Assembly (NCBI GenBank): GCA_007922225.1
Contig: ML680086.1
Location: forward strand, 9,365,472 to 9,429,471
Direction of reading: 5' to 3'
Length of the DNA stretch: 64,000 bases
Source: Emydura subglobosa
Taxonomy: Eukaryota > Chordata > Testudines > Chelidae
The notes under the pieces were generated by a model. It was not told the origin of the DNA and did no database searches. It was given only the letters and a program-made list of their open reading frames with translations. The position numbers and the translations under genes were made by a program. Positions 24,701-36,870 of this stretch are shown in pieces (the first letter of the stretch is position 1; each line of letters starts with the position of its first letter).

Positions 24701-27348
24701 TAGATATATAAAATTGTAAGATAAACACATATGGGTGACAGCAGTCACTATGACCATTAATGGAAACAACACATTTATATTAATGTCTTGGCTATAAAAG
24801 TTGACATTTTTGAAAGTGATAAGAAAATGTTTTTACAAAAGAAATTATTTCCCCAATCTCTAAACAACCCACAGGTTATAAAAGTCATTTGTAAAGAGTG
24901 TGGAAAGAGTCAAGTTCACCGCTACCATTTCCATCTCTACTCAGCTCATTCATCACAACATGCAGCAAGTTAAATCATGTTAGCATCTGTGGTGATCTCA
25001 GATCACATCTCAGGTATCTTGACAGCATGGCTGCTATACCACATGGGTAAGCATTACCACAGGGGAGTTGGAAAACCTTCTACAATGTGGAGAAGGTAGC
25101 AAAAAGCCACTCTGCAAACTACTTAACTGTGGTGTCCTATGTCCTTCAACAAGTGTCAAAGATCTACTGCTTGTCTCTAAAAAGGCTCACATCAATCATG
25201 TATCAAAATGCTGTAGCTGGAAGGCAGCCTAATAGATACTTTTCATCACACAAATATTTAACAGGGTTGAGTGGATCAGCATTATGGTAGTTAAGGATTT
25301 TGGGCTTCCTGCTATGTTCTTTAAATGTGGTCTCAACACAAAGGGCAGCTAACAGGGTAGGTGCAATATAACTATTTCAAACTTTCTCCCCCTCCACAGA
25401 AGGGGGAGAAGTTAAAATTACAGCCATATTTCAGGTAAATTTAAAACTTCACATTTTATTTCAGCTCCACATATCCATTTTGTAATCTACATCCATCAGT
25501 TATTAGTGGTGGGGGAAACAAACAGAAGCTATGCTGCCCATCCAGTGTCTTGTCTGATTCATTCACTGATGCCAAAAGTTTGACATCACAATTGTTTCCA
25601 TGATGACTGACTGACAGGACTGAATCAAACAGAAAGAGACCAGTTAGAAATAAATAAAGCTTTCTTCTGGCACAAACACCTCGGTAACTGGCAGCAATGA
25701 GAGAAGGTATTATACAGAGTACATGATTCCTTAGTGGTTTCAGCAATAAATATATTCTATTTAGAGATCGCACAGTGGTCCTTTAAAAAATAAAAATAAA
25801 AAATGTTGGTTAAGCATAAAAACAAAACACCCTATAATGGAAGCTAGTCATTTTAATTACACGATTAGCTTCTGCCTTGACTTCATGAAGAGCAGGTGTC
25901 CAGGACCAGGAAGTAGCCACTGTTTTCTCTTAGTTCAAATCAGGATTCTCTTCTTTATAAAGGACAGGAGAAAGCTTTTTGTTTGTTTTTTAAAAAGAAA
26001 GTCTTCCATAAGCCTTCCAAATAAAGTTGCCAGAATAGGCTTCTTCTGGAAAAGCCTACACATGCCACAACAAATCAATGTTAATTACCATACTATGGCA
26101 ACCCATGACAAATCACTAGCAAAGAAAGAACTTCTACTTCAGAATGTGCACAGGGCTTTGGGGCACATAACAGAGATGGCTGATGCCACCCAGAAGTTCC
26201 ATATGTATACTGTATAACAGTTCTGAGGGGAAGCTAGGGTGGACACACTGATTCTGCTGGTGTAAATTGGCATGACTCCAACAGAGCTCTGCCAATTTAT
26301 GAGTGCTGAAAATCTGGCCTATTGATTGCTTCTACACTGTTGCAAGCATCTTATTTTATATACAATGCACCACATCCACACACAGCACTCTCTGCAAGCA
26401 TTACTGGGCTTTTGGATTGGAGAGAGAAAGTGTTTTCTACATTTTACATTATCTTTGTGTTCCTTCACTGTTGTTCTGTGGGTAAAGATCTCAGAAGTGA
26501 GGAGACTAGGCCAAGCTGAAAGCAGTTAAGTACTGCATCAGCTGCTCTCAGGTCTATTCTAAATAGGTGGGGGAAAGATGGGTAAACCAAGAGCAGCCAA
26601 AGCTGCATGCAACCAGCTTTACAGGTAGAGCTAGTGCTGGCAAAACTAGTACTGAAGGGTGGGCACGAATATTCTAGTTTGCACTGGGAAGAACTGCATT
26701 GGTGCAGTTGCTACTCCAGGAGACTGCCCTATCAACACACCTGTGCAGATTCAGGTAGTAGTGATGGTACAACACTTAGAACTGAAATTGCTCTAAGCAA
26801 GGCTGAAGGTGGCGTAAATGCCTGTGTACCTCTGGTAACAATTCTGTGTGGTTTAAAAGGGTGCTGGGGGGTTTGCAGTGCCAGTTCACCAACATAGATT
26901 TGGCCCTGCAAAGCAACTAGTGCAGTTCTGGTGCACAAGAGGTAAGGCAAGATTTGGGAATCCCATACAGAGGATGTGAGAGAGCAGAAATATGAGAGAA
27001 GGATTTGTGGCTATGCCACTACCCTAATCCACACTGTACTGTGCACATGCCAGTAATGAGGTTTCTCCAGCCCAGACAGTGAGAAGCAGCTCTGCTGCTC
27101 CAGAGTGGCCAGGGCAAGACCCAATCAGGCTACAAAAAACAACAACCATCCTTCAGAACATAGTCTAGCTGCTTAGGGTGCACACTGTTGTCAGGATTTG
27201 GGCTTTAGGCTACTCATTTGTCAAGCTGTTTACACTACAGATTCAGCAAAGGAGCACTAGTTACATTGAGAAGGTTTTCTAATTTTTTGGGTTGTAAAAA
27301 TTTTTTAAAATAGCTTATGAATTGCAGAAACAGTTGTGTAAGCTCCAG
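21763..27348. other. AT-rich intronic stretch
   Basis: Outside the A/T-rich repeat at 24355 I see a small perfect 10-base stem with a 7-base loop at 25384-25410 (CTCCCCC/GGGGGAG) and a TGTAAATTGGCATGACTCCA motif at 26262. No credible exon. Confidence 0.5.
24355..24495. repeat. A/T-rich repeat related to 63046-63290
   Basis: TTTTTGTTCCCATGGAAAAG, GTTGTTGAAAGC, TTTAATTTTGACAAGCATG and GACGGAAAACTGACAAAACG. It explains an open frame of 151 codons on the minus strand that runs through it; I do not regard that frame as a gene. Confidence 0.4.
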
Positions 27349-27811
27349 GCTACGTCTTCACTGAGAAGTTAATTTGGGTTATCTACACTTGAGTTATTCC
27401 TCTTCAGTTAGCCTAGCTCAAGTAAAAGCAACCTCACATACACAAGTTGCCATGTTTACAGTGGCACTGTACTTAACGTGTGCGGGGCATATGTCATGAT
27501 TCTTAGTGCTGCTGTGTAAACTGAGCTGCTCTGAGGTCTTTCCCGGTGAAAATGTGGAAGAACTTGATGGTGTTTTCTGGGCATGCATGGGAAGAGGGAT
27601 TGTCAGAAGGCACTGAAGCAGCAGCAGCACTCAAGTGGTGCAAGCCTGCATCCACACTGGCAGCTGCTAACTTGAGTTTTATCCTACAACTCCCTCTCAA
27701 GCCAGCCAAATAGAATTAAAAGCACCACCACACTTCAGTAAGGGTTTGTGTGGGAGCACAAAACTTCAGTTAGGGGCAACACTCAAGTTAGTTTTGCAGT
27801 GAAGACAAAGC
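27349..27811. mobile_element. Terminal-inverted-repeat element, 463 bases, non-coding
   Basis: The left end, GCTACGTCTTCACTGAGAAG, and the reverse complement of the right end, GCTTTGTCTTCACTGCAAAA, align over about 24 bases. Inner motifs AGCTCAAGTAAAAGCAACCT and ACACTCAAGTTAGTTTTGCA repeat the same theme in opposite senses. No transposase is seen, so it is a MITE-like passenger. The superfamily is unknown because no clear target duplication was found. Confidence 0.65.
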
Positions 27812-30355
27812 AGCATTAGGATGAGTTTCCTGGTAACTTCACTTGCCAGTGGTTTTCAAGCCACAATCAGTGACTGACATTTCTAGCTCAAATGATGTAT
27901 TATGATACACCTCTACATGTATATATAGGTTTTTAGCAGTATGAAGGGAGCCCATCACAACCACTGTCTAAGCTATTTTTTACTCTCCTGAAGAGGGACT
28001 TAGTCTACACACAAAACAAGTTTCATATTATCAAACCAACAGTCAGGAAATAGTACCTCATAGTACTGAACTGGACACAATTTAACATTCAGGAATCAAG
28101 AAAAGCTTATGTGGAAGTGAAAGACACACCGAAAGGAAAATTGATAATTCAGGGTGTTTTTCTCTATCATCCTCTAAAAATGTGCTCTAGGGAAGCCAGA
28201 AGTGAAGAGATGCAGAAGCTATATTCCCTCCCCCCGCTGATTATATCATGACACATTTACAGCCCCTTGGACTCAAAGGGGGAGCAGACAAACAAACTGA
28301 AGTGCCAGAAGAAAGCAAATCTCAATATCTGAGATTTACAAAGATTACGGCAAAGCTTACACTTGTCAAGACATCAGCCTTCATAAAAACAATTAGCCCA
28401 ATTCTGTCCTATAACTCAAGGATGCAACTCATTAGCTCAAGTTCTGTTTAGCTATACAATTGCAAATATGCAACAACTCTGCTGACTTCAATGAAGTTAT
28501 GCCATATTTACACCAGTGTAACTGAATGCAAAGTTTTGCTCATTGACTTCAAAAGAGACATGTCAGTGTATGGGGGAACAGAACTGCCATCAGTGAGACT
28601 CCCATCAACTTAACATCAGATAATCACTTCTATTGAAGATTTTGTTACCGTATTGCAAGTAACATCAAGATGACTATAGTTGAGACATTAGAGAAAAATA
28701 TTCTCAAGTCTCCAAACTTGATTACTTTGCATATTTGACAGCCCTTTGTGTATAGTCAGTTTCACAATTTCCCCTGTATAGCCTTGTCTTACTAGCAAGG
28801 ATGAGATAAAACAAGTACCAGATACCTCATTCATCACTGGTGTAGCTCCATTGTTGGTAGCAACGGTAGAAACCATAGCCACAGGCTGGTCTCCAGTGTT
28901 TGTCACCATGCCATCTAGCCCAACTCAAGCTCTCAGTGCAGATGAATTACATCAGTGTAATAAGGGACTTGCCCTGGTAGGCCTATCCTGGTTTGAAACA
29001 TCTATTCTGGGGATTGGTACCAATGCAAGTATCCCCAGTATAGGCAGGCCCTAAGAACAGGCGGTCAAAACATTAGAGCCCTTCCTGCAGTGTAGCTTCC
29101 ACCATTGTGGGTTTGAATTTTGCTAGTATAGATACAGCCCTTGGTTCTCTTTACAAGAGAGAAAGCATGAATTTGCATAACTTGGCAGGAGGATGCAGGG
29201 GCAGGTGTTGTACTCAAAGCCACTTTTAATAAACTAGAAAAATTAGTTGAGGTGACAGTGTCCTTTCAATCTACCAGAGCCCACATGAAAAATAGCAGGG
29301 CAATATAAGGACAATAACCTAAAAAACCAAACACACAGAAACCTCTACTCTTATTGTAAAGATCAAGTTAAATAGTGTTTGAATCAATGCATCATGTATT
29401 TAATCACATATTTATGAGCACTTTAGTAATCACATCACACTGAACAGTATATTGGATTTAAAATGGATTATGGTATATTTGACAATCCGTAAATGGACAT
29501 CATCTATTCCTGGCTTAAGATGCAAAATTAACAAGAAGAGTAAATACTCAGAGTAGTTTTTAATCCTATATAACTACATTTAAAAAACTCCCTACCACCA
29601 CTAATGCTATGTGTAGTTTAAAAGTGACATAACTTACAATGCTTGAGTAAACACTACAATACTTGTAATCTTTTAAGAGAATCCAGGAACAGAACAAAGT
29701 CCTCTGTCAGCCTAATGATACTGTTGGTTTCCTTTTACTTTCATTATTTTGCTAATAAACTTTGGACTGGAATCTCAAATCTTTCCCCTTCTAGTCTTGT
29801 AAGAAAGCATTTGACAGAGCAAAAACCTAGCTCACAATGTAATTTGATATATATTTTACATACAAACAAGATATATCATTACTGCACTAAAGAAAAAACA
29901 ACACAGGATGATTTTAAGGAACTGAAAATGGTAACCCCATAAGCATCCTTTGATACTTTTGTAAATGTGATAGAATCAAGATGACAGATTTGGGTTGTCT
30001 CAGAGGGACAGTAACATACTGTGTTTTTAGAAATATCTGGTTTATAGGATACATTAAACATGTTGTTATAAAAAAACATCTGGGGAAGCCAGTGATAAAG
30101 CAGCAATACCTCTCAACTCCAGCATTCTTAACTCTGTATTCCTGAAGTCCTAATAAATAATTTTCCTGGCTAAACCTAAAAAGTTTTACCCATAAACTTT
30201 TACTATTTTCACTGTCTCAATTGCTGCCAACCTGAGAGTTTCACACCCCCAAAGCTACCCTACTGAAACACAAACACACTCACTACCCATTAGGATACAC
30301 ATTTGGTTTTTGCAAACACCCCCGCCCCCTTCTCCCAGTTTTTGCACAGTAACAG
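27812..30355. other. Intronic stretch before CpG island A
   Basis: It contains the old motif TTACACCAGTGTAACTGAAT at 28509 and the eroded element at 28850. Nothing gene-like. Confidence 0.5.
28850..29150. mobile_element. Eroded element of the same terminal-repeat group
   Basis: AGTATAGGCAGGCCCTAA (about 29037) and TAGTATAGATACAGCCCTTG (about 29122) look like two decayed ends of the GTAGACAAGCCCT type. Weak. Confidence 0.35.
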
Positions 30356-30359
30356 CAAA

Positions 30360-30595
30360 CCAGCCTGCTCCAGATGAGTATAATGCAAACAGAGAGTGTA
30401 GGCACCCCTCCCCCCCATACACATATAGAGGATCGAGGGGGTGTAGCTGCCCCCACAGAAGAGTGTGGGGGTGTATAGGCGACCCACTCTCCACCCCACG
30501 CAGAGGAGCAGGGAGAGGGTGAATGTCCCCCTCCCCCACACACACAGGAGCCGAGGCGGGGGCTCCCTCCTCCCCACGCACGCACGCACGCACCC

Positions 30596-30633
<38 letters not shown>

Positions 30634-31260
30634 GGTCCGCAGGGCCGTCTCCGGGCACAGGAGCGGGGCTGGCTGCGCTCCACGCCGGGCGGGCAGGAGC
30701 AAGAGGCGGGGCGGGGCCGGGAGCGGCCTCTGCTCCACTCCCCGCTCGAGCCCCGGGGCGGTGGGGGGAAAGCAGCAAACACGCCGCCCCCGCCCCCACC
30801 GGCGGGCCGGGGCCGGAGGGAAGGCGGGGCCGCAGTTACAGGACAGCTGAGCTCAGCCACCCCAGGCACGGCGGGGCACAGCCCTTCCCCAGCGGGCGGG
30901 GCGCCGCTCACGTTTTGCGACCTGCTGCAAATACCCCCTCTTCGCCCCCCCCGCGCAGAGCCCGGCCGGAAAGCGCGGCCGGAAGAGGGGCAGTGTGAAA
31001 GCCGGGGGGGGGGCAGGACGTGACCGAGCCTGGGCCCCTTGTGTGACGGCAGCCGGGGGGAGGGTAAGAATCCCATACATTTATTGCGGGAGGGCGGTCT
31101 AGGCAGCACGGCGAGCCCTGGGGCAGCAGTGAGCGGGGATGGCACAAAACGCCCAGCGGCAGGGAAGGGGGCTGATGACAGGACTGGAGGTGCCCTGCTC
31201 ACAGGAGCCCCCGCTGCCCTCTCCCCCCACATGAGCAGTACGGCAGGGGAACGGGGTAAC
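30360..31260. promoter_or_regulatory. CpG island A: orphan promoter candidate
   Basis: This GC- and CpG-rich block has clustered GC boxes (for example gaggcggggcggggccgg near 30703-30720) and sharp AT-rich borders. It looks like a promoter. On the minus strand an exon could end at GGACCGCGG with donor GTGAGA at about 30628, running into a GA repeat. On the plus strand a possible donor, GGTAAGAATC, lies at about 31063. Long open frames on both strands have the low-complexity Pro/Arg/Gly look of translated CpG islands. Direction and target gene are unknown; a third DLGAP4 promoter feeding the 21461 exon is one possibility. Confidence 0.55.
30576..30628. repeat. Simple repeats (CGCA)n and (CT)n in CpG island A
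   Basis: Several CGCA units run directly into about 15 CT units. On the minus strand this is a GA tract right after a possible splice donor. Confidence 0.95.
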
Positions 31261-31264
31261 CCAC

Positions 31265-34200
31265 ATACACCAGGCCCCCACCTATTTTGTGCTACAGCAC
31301 CTGGCCCAAGGACCCTGACTGCGGTAAAGCATAGGGACTCCCGTGCACAAATCAGGCTCAACGGGTACCTCAGAACTGAGGTTCAAATGAATCTGCTCTA
31401 CACGAAGGAGGTTGGGCCACAGCTAAGATGTTACATTTCTTGTTCAGTTTTTGATAAAGCCATACACAGTCCCTCCCTGGATACACGCTCACAGGGTAGG
31501 ATCTCATTTTATTATTTTAATTAGTGATTAAAAATACAATATGACAGTTTGTGTTCAGAAGCCCCAAAGAATAATTGGCTGGTGGAGTATTAAATATGTG
31601 GTTCATAACATATGCCTTTTGAAGTTGTATGTTAAAAAAAATCCTTAAGAGAAACAGTCTGGGTTAGACGAAAGACTGATGCAGCTCTCCATTTTTTGTT
31701 CCTGTAACACATTTAGGGTCAGAGCTAAAGGCTACTGCAGTCTGGCCCTCAAATATTTAGTGATGGAACTGATGTGTTGAAATTGCAATTGGCTTAGTAC
31801 AGAATGGTTCAGAGGCATCAAGTCAAACAGTCCTAGGAAAAAGTAGGTATTTTCACATTGTGGTCTAAAGACACTATTAGGATATAGCAAGTAAAATGCT
31901 AGTTTAAAGGATGCTCTTAACCTATTTAAAGTTCCCATTTTTAACTTCCTAAGTGGAAGCAATACTTGATGTAGCATAGTTGAAGAATGAAGGGTACAAT
32001 ATGTACAATTCCCAGACAAGACACTTTACTAAGAGTGAAGATTTAATTAACCGATCTGTGTTTACAGTGTTATTAGAATGTTGTGGTAGTTGTATTAACT
32101 AAAGCATGAAAACTGGAAATTGTATTACCCATATGGTGCAACACTAGTATGTCTGAAAAATAAGATATCCACAGAGAGGATAGAAGTAGGGACAATATTT
32201 GTATTTTGAGGCTTGTAAAATGCCACCTGTATTTTAGCCAAGCCATAAAACTCAAGACTCTGATCCTGTGTGATCAGAGGATTCCCTGGCACTTTTCACA
32301 AGAGTTCCCTGGCCAAAATTCCAGCTTGGTCAATTATGTTCTAGATCTCCTACAGTGTTCATTGGATTTAGTGTTCTTTGCCCACAGAGTTTGCCTCAGA
32401 AAACAGTCTTTAAAATATTTGCACAATAGACTGTACTTTACTCTGCTTATTACATTAAAATGAAGAGGAAGTTTATTTCTATTGTATGTTTGTTTATTGA
32501 GTCATCATAGGCATTCATTGATGATGCAAAATCCTGAGCGCCATAAAATGGAAAAATGTGGAAAAGCATAAAATATGTCAACAGCTAAAGAACTAATGTC
32601 TGATTATTTACTGCACTAGTTTCCATCTGATGGTTACATAGTGGCCAATTCACATTTGAATCTCAGGCCAGTTCCTGTTGAACAGGTGTCCATTTCACAA
32701 AAGGCATGCATTTTGTACTCATTTGCAGGCTTAGCAGCCAGGGCAATGATTGATTGGTACAGTGACTAAGCATCCCTCACACTTAAAGGTAGTCCAGGGG
32801 TTCAGGTAGATGGGAAGAGCAGGAGAAGGGAAATTTGCACTGCTAACATTGCTGTACCTGTCCTGCGTATAGGAGACTAAGGAATTGACATATGCAAGGA
32901 TTGCCTCTCCACTTTTACAGAGATCTCACTTTCACAAGCCATTCAAAGTTGTCACTGCATTGGGGAGCCAGAATGACATCTACTCTGTATAGAGTGGATT
33001 ATAAGAGCTTACTTTAGCAATCTCCACTGAGTAATCAGGAGTGTTTTCTGGCATTGGCATCTCTAGTAAGCATATTGGCACAAGAACAATACACGTTAAC
33101 ATGCAGTGTAATACTTAATACCCACAATTAGCTGTGGAAATCTCTTTAATGCATGAAGAGATTTTACTGTCACTTTGCAACTATACTTACCAACAAACAT
33201 CAGAACTTGGTGCTAAGAGTAAGCTGAGCCTGTTACTGTTCATGACCCAAGCTGCTCCTTACACAATGGGTTGGCTTGCTACTGAAGCAGCAATACTGGG
33301 GGCCAATACAGCGTGCTGCCATTTGGCACACCCCAACCAGTTTTTTTGTGCCCAGGCTTTTGCTCCCAAGAGAGCCTGACCACCTGCAATTTTACTTCAA
33401 TTAGAGTTACAAGTGCCAAGAACCTCTCAGAATTAAGCTCCAAGTTGGAAGGAGCTGAGATTGCTACAGAGGAGGAGCTCAGAAAGTGCAGCCCAGGGTA
33501 GAGGTGACTTTAAACCATTTTGTGCCTCCTGAATTCCGGCCTGGTTAGGAGTCTGACCCCCAGCATAAGATTACAGCAATCCCTGGGGTTGCTCTCAAAA
33601 GCTTTCGACAGCCTACTGGATACTTCACCAGCTCAACAGCCAGAGTCCAGAGCGCTCTAGCCATGCCCATCCCCAGAACATCTCCTTTTGTCCCTGGCAT
33701 ACATCTAAACTAGGGGCTGCAAGGGGTTGGTATTGGGTAATTATCCCAGCGCTATGTTGCCCAGGAAGCTACTCCGCTCTGAGTAACTGCATAAAGGGGG
33801 CAGAAGGCAGCCCAGGATTGAAAGAGAGGACACTGGAGGGGACAGGAGTGTTTTATCAGTCCAGTCAGTAAAGGGGTAGCATTGTAGGTTCCTTACAGGC
33901 TTCATGAGCAAGAACGATATGACTGTGACTCAGAGCCTCATGTTTAGGCAGAAATGGCAAGCTGGGAAGTAGTAACGTTTCCAACAAGGAAAAGATAAGG
34001 GGTCCTGTCGCAGGGCAGCTGCTCCCTGTGAGTAGACTAGGCCCAGCTCCACTCTGTCTGAGCAGGTGGAGCCAACAGAGGCACTTAATTGGGGGGGGGG
34101 CCAGGGCTACAATGGCCTGTCAGAGGGCAGGAAGAGGACTGATTGGGGCAGGTTGTGCCTGGGGAGAGGAATTGCAGAGGAATTATGCTAACAGGGGTGG

Positions 34201-34589
34201 TGGTCCCGAGAACAAGGGGCCGCGTGCTCAGGGAAGTAGCACTGGGTGGGTGTTCCAGAAGGGGAGCAGAGCTGGCTGAAAGACCTGGCTGTGAGAAGGG
34301 AGCTGGCCAAGACTGGGAAGCTGCAAGAAGCAGGATTACCAGAGACCCCCTCAGAGGGGAGGCTGAGAAAGCCCAAGACAAAGGGTGAACCGAAGGACTG
34401 TTTTAGTCTATTATATGCTTATAGCTGGACAAATAAACCTACTTAAAGGAGAATGGGCATGGTAGCGAATGCTTCTTAAGCTGCCATGTCAGATATGATG
34501 GAGAATACAGGCAGAAGGGGAGAGCAAGGTGGATCTCTGGTACCCAGTGAAGAGGGGGAAAACAGATGCACACACATGAACATAGCTTT
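31265..34589. other. Stretch right of CpG island A
   Basis: It holds the tail copy at 32260. A G-rich block (33980-34440) ends in a polyadenylation-like ACAAATAAACCTAC at 34428 and could be an LTR or other insertion; I cannot classify it. Confidence 0.45.
32260..32395 (+). mobile_element. Headless copy of the same SINE/LINE tail
   Basis: GATCAGAGGATTCCCTGGCA, CTTTTCACAAGAG and CCTGGCCAAAATTCCAGCTT match the tail at 52490-52560. No 5S-like head precedes it, so it may be a truncated SINE or the parent LINE's end. Confidence 0.55.
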
Positions 34590-35150
34590 TGCCATACTGT
34601 ATCAGTGCTCCCTCTAGTCCAGCATCCTGTCTTTGATAATAGCCTGTATCTTCCCCTGAAGCATCTGGTATAAGAATCTTCATAGAGGACAATTATGGAA
34701 TAACTTGTCTATTGGAGGAAGTCTTCTCAATCCCAGGCAAGAAGTGATGGCTTTATGCCTCGAAGCATGAGGATTTTACATCCCTTTTAAGTTTGTACAG
34801 TGCCTAGCACAATGGACTCTGATCCATGACTGGAATCCTTAGATGCTACCACATCAACAGCCATATAAAATGTCTAATCCCTTTTTGAATCCTAAACTCT
34901 TGGCCTCATTGATCTCTTATGACATTGTGTAAAATCACTTCCTTTCATCAATATTAAATATATTGCCTTTCAGTGTAATTAATATCCCCTTTTTCTCGTG
35001 TTATGACAAAGGGTAAATAGGAGTATCTAATTTACCCTCTCTATACCCTTCATTTTGTATGGCTCATCTCCTTTGTAAACTAAGAGACCCAGTCTTCCAA
35101 TTCTCCTCAGACAGAAAACCTTTGCCTTTCTCTAATCTATTTTTGCTAAT
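34590..35150 (+). mobile_element. Old CR1-like LINE fragment with a SINE-type tail motif inside
   Basis: CTCTAGTCCAGCATCCTGTC opens the copy; ATGCCTCGAAGCATGAGGAT, CTCGTGTTATGACAAAGGG and the GGCTCATCTCCTTTGTA part follow in the family order. At 34790-34860 a different motif, GTACAGTGCCTAGCACAATG, interrupts it. That motif is the common tail seen again at about 63355. Confidence 0.6.
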
Positions 35151-36123
35151 AGGGCAATGGGGCTGAAGACAGTGGGTAATTTAATAAGTGAGTTAGACAG
35201 GTGCTAAGTCCCATTGACAGTCAGTGAAAAGGGGCTGAAGTGATTTAAGCATGTAGGTATTCTTGAAAACTTTACATAGTATTCCAGATGAACATGCATA
35301 CCACTGATTGATATCCTGGCATTACAACACTAATTATTTCTACATCCCATTCTTTAGACATCCTAATACTGCTTGCTCTTTGATTTTTTGAGAATGGCTG
35401 TAACTTCCTCAGGCTGTGCTGGTCAGTCTAGTCTGAGATTTTTCATCACCCCATTGGTGACGTAAAGGAACTGACAGGCTTAACCCAGAGAGTGCCAAGA
35501 GGGTAATGAGAATAACTAAATTCCTGTGTGCACTGGTTGATAAGAGGAAAGAGCAGCAGGGCAGGTTGTGGTATTTTGGCTGATGTAGTTCTAAGAATTT
35601 CTCCTTCTGCATCACAGCACAGGCACCAGTGACTCTGCAAAGCCATTGCTACTTCATTCTCCTTTGTACTGCGTTACAGAGCAAGCCTGAATGCAAGGGA
35701 AGGAGGAAGAGACACAGCAAAGCTCTTAAATTTTTCCCTGTTAACCGCTTCTGAATCTTTAAATTCTTTATAAAGAAGGATTAAGAAAAGAATTGGAGTC
35801 AAATCACCCTCTCCTCCTTTGTGAGTCAATCAGATCTATCGTAGGCCACTAAGAACACCAGTCTTTTCCTAGGCTGAAGTGGAAAGTGTCAAAAGCTATA
35901 ATAAGTCTCACTGTCCTATAGGTTACAGCTTAGATGATATGAGGAACCACAGGTTCTGTTACTCAGTCTAGGGAGAGAGAGCACCAGTGCACTGTTAATG
36001 TCTCAGTCAGCGTCCACTTATCTTTGGATTTGTCAGAATCCTGTCCCTCCCATCCGTGAGATGCTGCTGTATCCTAGGGTTGTGAATTGCACTCATTGGA
36101 TTGTACGTGCAATTCCGCTAGGG
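35151..36123. other. Intronic, nothing specific
   Basis: No exon, repeat or motif that I can support. Confidence 0.5.
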
Positions 36124-36434
36124 CAGTGAGTCCCAGACTTTTTCATGCCATGACCCCCTTTGGGCTCCCCTCTATTAACAAGATCCCCAGGGGTCTGACA
36201 GTACCTGACAACAGGTATTGGGTTCACATTGGAAAACAACCTTGGGCTCAGGTTGGGTGGGCTCCCGTGTTCCTGCCAGTATGGTTGGCTAGCTGCGGCT
36301 AGCTTGTTGTGCTTACGAGTCCCATGCCTCTCAGTGTGCAGCGCACGTAGTGCAGTGAGGTGGCAGCAGTCAGGGTCACTCACTGTGCAGCATGCATGTC
36401 TTAAGAGTCACAACCCCTGGTTTGGGAAATGCTG
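36124..36434. mobile_element. hAT-like non-autonomous element
   Basis: CAGTGAGTCCCAGACTTTTT at the left mirrors GGTTTGGGAAATGCTG at the right. Inside, CATGCCATGACCCCCTTTGG and GTCACAACCCC fit a common turtle element with CAGTGGTTCTCAAACT ends. Target duplications are not recognisable. Confidence 0.55.
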
Positions 36435-36654
36435 CATTATGGAGCTTTAAAGGTAATCTGTCCTTTTAAATTAGGACACAGCTATATTAACTCAGAGCAA
36501 AAAAAACCCCAAAAACTCTCCTACCTCTTCACCACTCTTGCATCTCAAACCATTCCAATCCACACAGATGTATGCCATTCTGTTTCCCCTTCCATTCCCC
36601 AGGGCTCAAGTTATCGCCACACGGCTACTATCATTGTAGTATCCAAGCACTTCC

Positions 36655-36870
36655 CAATCTTTAATGTATTTATCCCTACATCACTCCTGTGAGGGTACTG
36701 ATAACAGCAGGACAGTGCTATCATCCCCATCAGTAAAATGGAGACCTGAGGCACAGAGGGGCAGTGACTTGCTCAAGGTCACCAAGGAAGTCTGTGGCAA
36801 AATGGGGAAATGAACCCACATCTAAGTCCCTGGCTAATATCCTAGCCACTGGATCATCATTCCCTTCCTG
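36655..36870 (-). mobile_element. CORE/MIR-like SINE
   Basis: CATCAGTAAAATGGAGACCT, GGCACAGAGGGGCAGTGACT, GCTCAAGGTCACCAAGGAAG and CTAGCCACTGGATCATC, in reverse orientation. Confidence 0.75.

Noticed and set aside
30541..30640. CRISPR-like or regulatory array in the CGCA/CT tract
   Set aside because: Plain microsatellites without spacers, in a eukaryotic genome.
30255..31361. 368-codon minus-strand frame in CpG island A
   Set aside because: It is low-complexity Pro/Arg/Gly/Ser sequence running through a GA repeat and CpG-rich DNA; long frames on both strands are expected there.
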